Shown here piece by piece: positions 8,233 to 14,914 of a stretch of DNA of 64,000 nucleotides; position 1 is the stretch's first letter; each line of letters starts with the position of its first letter. The stretch is from an uncultured Oscillospiraceae bacterium (GTDB lineage: Bacteria > Bacillota > Clostridia > Oscillospirales > Oscillospiraceae). The DNA lies in contig CALXDD010000008.1 in NCBI GenBank assembly GCA_944386985.1, positions 1 through 64,000 on the forward strand. Direction: 5' to 3'. The position numbers and the translations under genes were made by a program. The notes beneath the pieces are model-generated. The model was not told the DNA's origin. It did not search any database and worked only from the letters and a program-made list of their open reading frames with translations.

Positions 8233-9612
8233 ATGTTGGATTTTGATAACGAGGCATTCATGGAGCAGATCGAGGAGCTGGTGGAGCGAAAACGATGGCC
8301 CGAGCTGAAGGATATTCTGATCCAGATGGCCCCGGCGGACATCGCCCAGATTTTGGACGAGCTGCCGGAGGACCGGCTTCCCCTGCTCTACCGCCTGCTG
8401 CCCAAGGAGCTGGCCGCGGAGGTCTTCGTGGAGATGGAGCCGGAACTCCAGGAGCTGCTCATCAAGACCTTCTCCGATACGGAGCTGAAGGAAGTGCTGG
8501 ACGAGCTGTATGTGGACGACACGGTGGACATCGTGGAGGAAATGCCCGCCAGCGTGGTCAAGCGGATTTTGCAGCACGCCGACCCGGAGACCCGCAAGAG
8601 CGTCAACGAAATTCTGAAATACCCCGAGGACTCCGCCGGTTCCATCATGACCACGGAGTTTGTGGACCTCAAGAAGGACCTCACGGTGGCCGACGCCATC
8701 AAGCGCATCCGCCGCACCGCCACCGACAAGGAGACCATCAATATCTGCTACGTCACCGACCCCAGCCGCCACCTTTTAGGCATCGTGTCCATCCGTACCC
8801 TTCTCCTCAGCGATGAGGACGACATCATCGGGGACATCATGGACACCAACGTGATCTATGTGAACACCCTGGAGGACAAGGAAGTGGTGGCCCAGGACTT
8901 CAGCCGCTACGATTTCCTGGCCATCCCCGTGGTGGACACGGAGGAGCGGCTGGTGGGCATCGTCACCTTCGACGACGCCATCGACGTCATGGAGGACGAG
9001 GCCACCGAGGATATCGAAAAGATGGCCGCCATCACCCCTTCGGAGAAGCCCTATCTCCGCACCAGCGTGGTGAGCACCTACAAAGCCCGTATTCCCTGGC
9101 TGTTGCTGCTGATGATCTCCGCCACCTTCACCGGCATTATCATCACCACCTTTGAGGACGCCCTCAGCGCCTATGTGGTGCTGACCAGCTTCATCCCCAT
9201 GCTGATGGACACCGGCGGAAACTGCGGCTCCCAGGCCAGCGTCACGGTGATCCGTGGTCTGAGCCTCAACGAGATCGAGTTTTCCGACATACTGGCGGTC
9301 ATCTGGAAGGAGATCCGGGTGGCGGTGCTGTGCGGCGTGACGCTGGCCGTCACCAATTTCCTGAAAATGATGCTGGTGGACCGGCTCATTATGGGCAACA
9401 CGGGCCTTACAGTGCCGGTGGCGGCGGTGATCTGCCTGACGCTGGTTTTCACCGTCTTCTGCGCCAAGGTGGTGGGCTGCACCCTGCCTATGCTGGCCAA
9501 GAAGGTGGGCTTTGACCCGGCGGTGATGGCAAGCCCCTTCATCACCACCATTGTGGACGCCATCTCCCTGATGATCTATTTCCAGTTTGCCACCTGGATT
9601 CTGGGCATCTGA
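8233..9612 (+). CDS. mgtE: Magnesium transporter MgtE
   Basis: A 459-residue MgtE Mg2+ channel. An N-terminal alpha-solenoid (about residues 1-130) is followed by two CBS domains (about 135-255; TADEYVTVKKDLTVADA-like region) and five membrane helices from about residue 285, with the pore motif FIPMLMDTGGNCGSQAS. The family closes when cytosolic Mg2+ binds the CBS/N domains. Start ATG follows AAAGGAGGAG. The M-box upstream adds transcript-level control by the same ion. Confidence 0.96.
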   Translation: MLDFDNEAFMEQIEELVERKRWPELKDILIQMAPADIAQILDELPEDRLPLLYRLLPKELAAEVFVEMEPELQELLIKTFSDTELKEVLDELYVDDTVDIVEEMPASVVKRILQHADPETRKSVNEILKYPEDSAGSIMTTEFVDLKKDLTVADAIKRIRRTATDKETINICYVTDPSRHLLGIVSIRTLLLSDEDDIIGDIMDTNVIYVNTLEDKEVVAQDFSRYDFLAIPVVDTEERLVGIVTFDDAIDVMEDEATEDIEKMAAITPSEKPYLRTSVVSTYKARIPWLLLLMISATFTGIIITTFEDALSAYVVLTSFIPMLMDTGGNCGSQASVTVIRGLSLNEIEFSDILAVIWKEIRVAVLCGVTLAVTNFLKMMLVDRLIMGNTGLTVPVAAVICLTLVFTVFCAKVVGCTLPMLAKKVGFDPAVMASPFITTIVDAISLMIYFQFATWILGI

Positions 9613-9875
9613 CAAGCGGACGGGCACACTGCGGGAAGGAAGCGTTCTGCCCCGGCCTTCTCCCCGGATCATCCCCTCTGTACTCCTTCACCGCGCGAAG
9701 CCCCGGTTTCCTGCGCAGTCAACAAAACCCCCTCCGGCGTTGGGACGATGTTTTTCTCCCCGCTGACGAGGGGGCTTTTTTCTGCCCCGCAGACGGTATG
9801 CGGATAAAAACAACACACCTCCCGTCAATAGAAAAAGCACGATCCACTTTGGCAAAGGCGGAGCAGAAAGTTTTC
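9613..9875. other. Intergenic with a terminator-like hairpin
   Basis: CCCCGCTGACGAGGGGGCTTTTTT at about 9757-9778 can end the mgtE transcript. The GCTGACGAGGGGG block matches the outer end of the terminal-inverted-repeat family, so it may be a relic of one. Nothing else is visible. Confidence 0.5.
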
Positions 9876-9922
9876 AATGTCAGGAATCCTGTCATTTCTA
9901 AATGTCGGGATTCCTGACATTT
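9876..9922 (+). promoter_or_regulatory. Two tandem operator dyads before the XRE gene
   Basis: Two near-identical imperfect palindromes, 9876-9897 and 9901-9922, share AATGTC(A/G)GGA.TCCTG(A/T)CATT. They directly precede or overlap the -10 TATACT at 9922-9927. This is the layout expected for an autorepressing HTH protein; binding by the downstream XRE product is inferred. Confidence 0.75.
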
Positions 9923-9949
9923 ATACTGGATGCCATGGAGGTGAATCCC

Positions 9950-10201
9950 ATGACTATCTACCAGAATATTCGGGATCTTCGGGAAGATCACGACCTCACG
10001 CAGCAGCAGGTGGCGGACGTTCTGCACACCAGCCGCACTTCTTACGGGGCGTATGAAAACGGCATCAGCCAATTTTCTCCCGCCCAGCTGATCCGGCTGG
10101 CGGAGTTTTATCAGACCAGTGTAGACTACCTCCTGGGTCTGACGGATCAGAAGACCCCCTATCCCAGGAAAAAGCGGCAGCGAGGTGACGACTGTGTATG
10201 A
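9950..10201 (+). CDS. XRE-family transcriptional regulator
   Basis: An 83-residue Cro/CI-type DNA-binding protein. The helix-turn-helix spans about residues 13-35 (LTQQQVADVLHTSRTSYGAY), followed by ISQFSPAQLIRLAEFYQTSVDYLLGLTD, the usual HTH_3 tail. The ATG at 9950 is chosen because GGAGGTG precedes it and because an upstream ATG at 9902 falls inside the operator palindrome. It overlaps the start of the ComF-family gene. The paired dyads upstream suggest autoregulation. Confidence 0.88.
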   Translation: MTIYQNIRDLREDHDLTQQQVADVLHTSRTSYGAYENGISQFSPAQLIRLAEFYQTSVDYLLGLTDQKTPYPRKKRQRGDDCV

Positions 10202-10919
10202 GGCGAAAAACGCCCCTGCTCCCAATGAAATGCCGATGAAACGAAACAATAAAATTTTTACCTTTCTGCTGGATCTGCTGTTCCCGCCCCGGTGCGCCCT
10301 GTGCGGCGCTCTGGTGGACAGCAGCTCCACTCCCCTCTGTCCCCGCTGCGAGAAGGGTCTCCCGGAACGAGAGGAGCCAAACGTCCTCCTCCATGGCCCC
10401 TACGGCAAGTGTGCCGCCGCCCTCTACTATGAGGACAACGCCCGGGAAGCTATCCTGGGGCTCAAGTTTCAGGGCCGCCGGGCCCCGGTGCCTATTCTGG
10501 CCCGATATATGGCCCAGGCCGCGGCGGAGCACTTAGCCGGGGAGTTTGACGCTGTCACCTTCGTACCCGTGAGCCGCAAGCGGCTTCGGAAGCGGGGCTA
10601 CGACCAGAGCCGGCTTTTGGCCCACGCCCTGGCGGAAATTTGGGACACCCAGGAGGTCTCCACCCTGGAAAAGATCCGGGACAACCCGGCCCAGTCCTCC
10701 CTCCGGGCCCCGGAGGAGCGGCGGGCCAACGTGCTGGGGGTCTACCGGGCGCCAAATCCCGGCCTGGTGGAGGGCCGCCGCTGGCTTCTGGTGGACGACG
10801 TGGTCACCACCGGCAGCACCCTGGCCGCCTGCGCCGACACCCTCCGCCGCGCCGGAGCCGCCGGGGTGGTCTGCTGCTGCGCCGCCTCGCCCCGGGAAAA
10901 GGAGAAGAAACCGAAATAA
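10194..10919 (+). CDS. ComF-family phosphoribosyltransferase
   Basis: A ComF/GntX-family protein of 241 residues from GTG 10194. The N-terminal zinc-ribbon-like segment is CALCGAL...CPRCEKGL. The C-terminal phosphoribosyltransferase fold shows the PRPP loop LLVDDVVTTGSTLAACADTL. In transformable bacteria ComFC helps import DNA; elsewhere its role is unsettled. The start is uncertain: GTG 10194 has GAGGTGA at good spacing, while ATG 10236 begins the recognisable part (MKRNNKIFTFLLDLLFPPRC) without a clear site. It overlaps the XRE stop by eight bases. Confidence 0.88.
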   Translation: MYEAKNAPAPNEMPMKRNNKIFTFLLDLLFPPRCALCGALVDSSSTPLCPRCEKGLPEREEPNVLLHGPYGKCAAALYYEDNAREAILGLKFQGRRAPVPILARYMAQAAAEHLAGEFDAVTFVPVSRKRLRKRGYDQSRLLAHALAEIWDTQEVSTLEKIRDNPAQSSLRAPEERRANVLGVYRAPNPGLVEGRRWLLVDDVVTTGSTLAACADTLRRAGAAGVVCCCAASPREKEKKPK

Positions 10920-11048
10920 CCGGCGGAATATGGGAAAAGGGCGGGAAACCGTCCTTTTCTCTTTTCCACCCCCACTTTTCCCGACAGAAACCTCATATTT
11001 CCCCCTGTAGAATGCATCCATACCAACGATACAAGGGGGATTTTCCCA

Positions 11049-12638
11049 ATGAAGCTCCACATTCCCACCCTCCAGAATCTCTCGCCGCTGCGGCGGCTGG
11101 GCGTCTACGCGGCGGCGGGAGCCCTGACCACCCTGTTCCAGCTGGAGGACCGCGCGCCTTTGTCCATTGCCTTTCTGTGCGCCTGCCAGGACCGGAGCGC
11201 CATGCTGGCGGCTCTCTGCGGCTCCGTGGCCATGGCCCTGCCGGTGATGGATTTCACCCCCGGACTCCGCCACTGCGGCATCCTGGTGCTGCTCTACTCC
11301 GCCTTCTCCGCCTTCCGGGACACCAAGTACATCCGCAGTGAATACTTCCGCCCCGCCGCGGCCGCCGCCGTTACCGCCGTGGTGGAGCTGGCCTACCTCC
11401 TTCAGGCGGGGCTCACCGCGGTGAACCTCATAGGCTATGTCACCTATCTCCTTCTGGTGGCCCTGGCCACCCACTACCTCTGTCTCATGGCCCGGCGGCG
11501 GCAGCAGGGGGCCGACAGCGCTATCCAGGCTCTCAAGCGGCGGCTGGAGCTGTCGGCAGCGGCCTTCCGGGACCTCTACAACAGCTTCTCCAAGGCCCCC
11601 GCCCCCCGCAGCGACGAGAACCCCGCCGTCATCTTCGACCGGGCGGCGGAACAGATCTGCCGGGGCTGCAAGCAGTGTCTCCAGTGCTGGGAGCGGGACT
11701 ACATCGACACCTTCAACGCCCTCAACGACGCCACCCCCGCCATGCTCCGCCGGGGCAAGTCCCTGGCGGAGGACTACCCCGACCACTTCCGGGACCGGTG
11801 CCTCCACTTTCCCCGGTTTCTCACCGCGGTGAACCAGGAGCTCACCGCCCTGCTGCTGCGGCGGCAGTACAGCCGCCGCTTAGAGTCGGAGCGCCAGCGG
11901 TCCCGGGGCCAGTATGTGCAGCTGTCGGAGTTTCTGGGCCAGGCCGCCCAGCAGATCCAGCAGGCGGTGCCCGCCTTCGCCGGGGGCTGTCCCTGCCGGG
12001 TGGGAGGCGCCTGGCGGCCCAAGGACGGGGAGACGGTGTGCGGCGACACCATTTCCCACTTCGAGACCGACGGGGGCAGCCTCTGTCTCCTCATCAGCGA
12101 CGGCATGGGCAGCGGGGAAGAGGCCCACAAGGAGTCCGCCAACACCGCCCGGCTTTTGGAGCAGTTTCTCCGGGCGGGGGTGGAGCCGGAGCCCGCCCTC
12201 AAGACCATCAACGCCGCCCTGTCCCTCAAAAGCGACGACACCGGCTCCTTCTCCACCATTGACCTTTTGGTGCTGGACCGGCGGCAGCGGCAGGCGGCGG
12301 TGTGGAAGTACGGCGCAGCCCCCACCTACATCAAGCGCCACGGCACCGTCCGCCGTCTCACCGGCTCCGCCCTGCCCGCGGGGCTGCAGGAGGTCCAGTC
12401 GGTGCCCGCCCCCCTCCGCTTCCCGGTGGAGCCGGAGACCTTCCTCCTCATGGTCAGCGACGGGGTGGTGGATGCGGCGGAGGACGAGTGGCTGCAGAAT
12501 CTCCTGGCGGGCTGGGAGGGCAGCGACCCCCAGCGGCTGGTGAGCCTGGTGATGGCGGAAAGCCGCAGCCGGGTAGGGCTCCGGGACGACAGCAGCGCCC
12601 TCTGCCTCTATCTCCCCCAGGCCACCCGGGAGGTGTAG
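11049..12638 (+). CDS. spoIIE: Stage II sporulation protein E-type phosphatase
   Basis: A 529-residue protein with an N-terminal hydrophobic half (several membrane segments to about residue 150), a cysteine cluster CRGCKQCLQCW near 210, and a C-terminal PP2C/SpoIIE phosphatase domain with GGAWRPKDGETVCGDT, LLISDGMGSGEEAHKES and VSDGVVDAAEDEW carrying the metal-binding aspartates. SpoIIE dephosphorylates SpoIIAA and so releases sigma-F in the forespore. It is shorter than Bacillus SpoIIE (about 827 residues), mostly in the membrane part. Start ATG is preceded by AAGGGGGA. It is good evidence that the organism sporulates. Confidence 0.9.
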   Translation: MKLHIPTLQNLSPLRRLGVYAAAGALTTLFQLEDRAPLSIAFLCACQDRSAMLAALCGSVAMALPVMDFTPGLRHCGILVLLYSAFSAFRDTKYIRSEYFRPAAAAAVTAVVELAYLLQAGLTAVNLIGYVTYLLLVALATHYLCLMARRRQQGADSAIQALKRRLELSAAAFRDLYNSFSKAPAPRSDENPAVIFDRAAEQICRGCKQCLQCWERDYIDTFNALNDATPAMLRRGKSLAEDYPDHFRDRCLHFPRFLTAVNQELTALLLRRQYSRRLESERQRSRGQYVQLSEFLGQAAQQIQQAVPAFAGGCPCRVGGAWRPKDGETVCGDTISHFETDGGSLCLLISDGMGSGEEAHKESANTARLLEQFLRAGVEPEPALKTINAALSLKSDDTGSFSTIDLLVLDRRQRQAAVWKYGAAPTYIKRHGTVRRLTGSALPAGLQEVQSVPAPLRFPVEPETFLLMVSDGVVDAAEDEWLQNLLAGWEGSDPQRLVSLVMAESRSRVGLRDDSSALCLYLPQATREV

Positions 12639-12708
12639 CGGATGGTATAATTTTCTTGGGGCGGGACATACTTCCTTTAGACTATGAGAAAAAGGAGTGT
12701 GACGCCCT

Positions 12709-12987
12709 GTGGTGAAAGGAATTTCCCGGCGGGTAGTAGTGGTGGAGTCTCCGGACCCCCAGCTGTTTGAGCAGGCCATCTTTATTGTGCGCAACGACGT
12801 GTCCCAGAAGGAGGGGGTCACGCCGGAGCAGCTGGTCCGGGAGGCCTGCCGGGTGGCCCGCAGCTACACTGCCGGCGCGGGAGGCGGCAGAACCGCCTGG
12901 CGCAATCTGCCCGCCCTCTGCTATGCCGCCCTGGGCGCGGGGGCCATCGGCGTTTTGTGGCTGGTGTGGGCCCTGGTGCTGGGATGA
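12709..12987 (+). CDS. Small membrane protein of unknown function
   Basis: A 92-residue protein starting at one of two adjacent GTG codons (12709/12712) behind AAAAAGGAG. The N-terminal part (about 60 residues) is soluble and mixed alpha/beta in character; the last 25 residues form one hydrophobic helix (LCYAALGAGAIGVLWLVWAL). I do not recognise the family. It lies between spoIIE and trxA on the same strand, 70 bases after spoIIE. Confidence 0.7.
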   Translation: MVKGISRRVVVVESPDPQLFEQAIFIVRNDVSQKEGVTPEQLVREACRVARSYTAGAGGGRTAWRNLPALCYAALGAGAIGVLWLVWALVLG

Positions 12988-12992
12988 ACGGG

Positions 12993-13034
12993 GCAGACCG
13001 GGGGCTTGGCAAACCTCCCCCGGTCTGCTACAAT
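12993..13034 (+). promoter_or_regulatory. Hairpin overlapping the trxA promoter
   Basis: A near-perfect inverted repeat (GCAGACCGGGGG ... TCCCCCGGTCTGC, 12993-13028) can end the upstream transcript. A promoter TTGGCA (13006-13011), 17-base spacer, TACAAT (13029-13034) lies partly inside it. Confidence 0.65.
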
Positions 13035-13131
13035 ATGGCATGCAAGCGCAGGCCGATGGGCCTTGCCATGGAACGGCCGGCGGAAGAAGGCGGCCGCCTC
13101 AGTCTCCCACAGTCAAAGAGGAGGAACCAAG

Positions 13132-13458
13132 ATGTCTGTGATAGAAGTTAACGATACCAATTACATACGGGAGGTGCAAAACAGCGACCTGCCCGTGCTG
13201 CTGGATTTTTACGCCACCTGGTGCGGACCCTGTCAGATGCTCTCCCCCACCATCCACGCCCTGGCGGAGGCCCAGGAGGGCCGCTTCAAATTCTGCCAGT
13301 GCAATGTGGACCAGGCCCCCGGTCTGGTGCAGCAGTTCCGGATCATGAGCGTGCCCACCCTGGTGGTGATGGCGGAGGGAAAGGAGTGCCGCCGCCTCGT
13401 GGGCGGGCAGGACGAGGAGGATATCCTGAAGGCCCTGGAGGAGGCCGCCCGGTCATAA
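13132..13458 (+). CDS. trxA: Thioredoxin
   Basis: A 108-residue thioredoxin with the active site ATWCGPCQML at about residue 30 and the cis-proline region SVPTLVVM. It reduces protein disulfides in the cytosol, normally with thioredoxin reductase. The ATG at 13132 follows GAGGAGGAACC; an earlier in-frame start would add a charged tail unlike the family. A terminator follows, so it is probably monocistronic. Confidence 0.95.
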   Translation: MSVIEVNDTNYIREVQNSDLPVLLDFYATWCGPCQMLSPTIHALAEAQEGRFKFCQCNVDQAPGLVQQFRIMSVPTLVVMAEGKECRRLVGGQDEEDILKALEEAARS

Positions 13459-13466
13459 GAAGCAGA

Positions 13467-13497
13467 CGCCCCGGCTGTTTTACGCCGGGGCGTTTTC
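13467..13497 (+). terminator. Intrinsic terminator after trxA
   Basis: CGCCCCGGC pairs with GCCGGGGCG, followed by TTTTC. Confidence 0.9.
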
Positions 13498-13638
13498 TTG
13501 TTTGCTTTTGCGACAAAAAACGCCCACCCTATGCAGCCGGTAAATTGTTTTCCCCCTGGAAATACGGTAAATTGACAATATAAAATGGGGGAGCGCCTCA
13601 GGCAAACTCCCTCAACACAAGAAAAAGGGGGAGAAATC

Positions 13639-14721
13639 ATGCGAAGATGTTTCGTTTTGCTGCTGGTCCTGGCAATGGCCCTGACCCTCACCGCCTGCTC
13701 CAAGAGCGAGGCTGCCCAGGCGGTGGACGACCAGATCGCCGCCATCGGCGAGGTGACGCTGGAGAGTGAGAGCGCCATTGCCGCCGCGGAGGAGGCGGTG
13801 GCGGCCCTGGCCGAGGAGGACCGCAAGCAGCTGGACAACGAGGACGATCTCAAGGAGGCCCGGGCCGCCTATGAGACCCTGGTTTTGGAGGACCAGGCCG
13901 CCGGCGTGGAGGATGCCATTGACGCCATCGGCACGGTGACCGTGGACAGCGGCGAGGCGGTGGAGGCCGCCCGGGCCCTGTACGACGCCAGCCCGGCGGA
14001 GGTCCAGGCGCTGGTGGAGAATTTCTCCGATTTAGAGGCCGCCGAGGAGACGCTCAGCGGACTGAAGGTGGAGGAGGCCATCCGTCTCATCGACGCCATC
14101 GGCACGGTGACAGCGGACAGCCGGGAGGCGGTGGAGGCCGCCCAGACCGCCTATGACGCCCTCACCCAGGAGGACGCGGCCAAGGTGACCAACGCCTCCG
14201 CCCTGGAGGATGCGGCCACCCAGCTGAAGACTCTGCTGGAGCAGCAGGCCAACTCCCTCCTGTCCACCATGCGGGTGGAGACGGACGCGGTGCGGGGGAT
14301 CAGCTTCTACTATCCCCAGGCCTTCCCCTACTACACGGACTACTGGGGGGCGGATGTGCGCTGCTTCGCGCTGCCCTATCTGGGCCGCAGCGGGGAGGAC
14401 GTGTGGCTGCGGCTGGTCTGCGACTACACCGCCGACGACTGGATCTTTTTCAAGCAGATCACCTTTGCCGTGGACGACGAGCGGTACTACAAAACCTTCA
14501 ACTACTTTGATGTGGTCCGGGACAACGCCTACGGCGATGTGTGGGAGTATGTGGACATCGAGGTGGGGAGCTCTGAGGAGGAGCTTCTGTGGGCCATTGC
14601 CAACTCCACCCAGACCATTGTCCGCTTTGAGGGCGACGACTATTACTACGACTTCACAGTGTCCGCCAACGACAAGCAGGCCATTCGGGACATGCTGACG
14701 GTCTACGATGCACTGAAGTAA
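13639..14721 (+). CDS. Lipoprotein with three FIVAR-like helical repeats
   Basis: A 360-residue predicted lipoprotein: the lipobox LTLTAC puts the lipidated cysteine near residue 20. About residues 25-210 hold three repeats of roughly 60 residues, each with the pattern IDAIGTVT-(DE)S-(RE)EAV-EAA-x-YDAL, typical of helical surface modules of gut Clostridia. The C-terminal 150 residues form an aromatic- and acid-rich domain I cannot name (GISFYYPQAFPYYTDYWGAD region). Start ATG follows GGGGGAGAAATC. A strong terminator follows. Confidence 0.8.
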   Translation: MRRCFVLLLVLAMALTLTACSKSEAAQAVDDQIAAIGEVTLESESAIAAAEEAVAALAEEDRKQLDNEDDLKEARAAYETLVLEDQAAGVEDAIDAIGTVTVDSGEAVEAARALYDASPAEVQALVENFSDLEAAEETLSGLKVEEAIRLIDAIGTVTADSREAVEAAQTAYDALTQEDAAKVTNASALEDAATQLKTLLEQQANSLLSTMRVETDAVRGISFYYPQAFPYYTDYWGADVRCFALPYLGRSGEDVWLRLVCDYTADDWIFFKQITFAVDDERYYKTFNYFDVVRDNAYGDVWEYVDIEVGSSEEELLWAIANSTQTIVRFEGDDYYYDFTVSANDKQAIRDMLTVYDALK

Positions 14722-14727
14722 AAAGCG

Positions 14728-14767
14728 AAAGCCGCCGCGGAAGAAGTTCTTCCGCGGCGGCTTTTTT
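14728..14767 (+). terminator. Intrinsic terminator after the lipoprotein gene
   Basis: AAAGCCGCCGCGGAAGAA pairs with TTCTTCCGCGGCGGCTTT and ends in TTTTTT. Confidence 0.92.
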
Positions 14768-14775
14768 GTATCTCG

Positions 14776-14871
14776 TTATCTGCAGGCAATCAGGAAGGAG
14801 CCCATCATCAGAACAGCCAGCAGCAGGGCAGAGCCCTCCAAGACGATCTTGGCCAGTACCTCCGTTTTCAT
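14776..14871 (-). CDS. 31-residue single-helix membrane peptide downstream of adhE
   Basis: A short frame reads MKTEVLAKIVLEG then SALLLAVLMMGSFLIACR. An ideal AGGAGG lies eight bases before the ATG, and the frame is closed on both sides, so a real small gene is likely although I know no family. The product would be one hydrophobic helix with a charged N-terminus, possibly ending as a short lipobox-like sequence. It is 43 bases downstream of adhE on the same strand and could share its transcript. Between it and the converging lipoprotein gene lies only the terminator. Confidence 0.7.
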   Translation of the reverse strand: MKTEVLAKIVLEGSALLLAVLMMGSFLIACR

Positions 14872-14914
14872 CCTTGTTCGCCTCCTTTTTCCATTCTTTG
14901 AAAAAACGCTCTTC

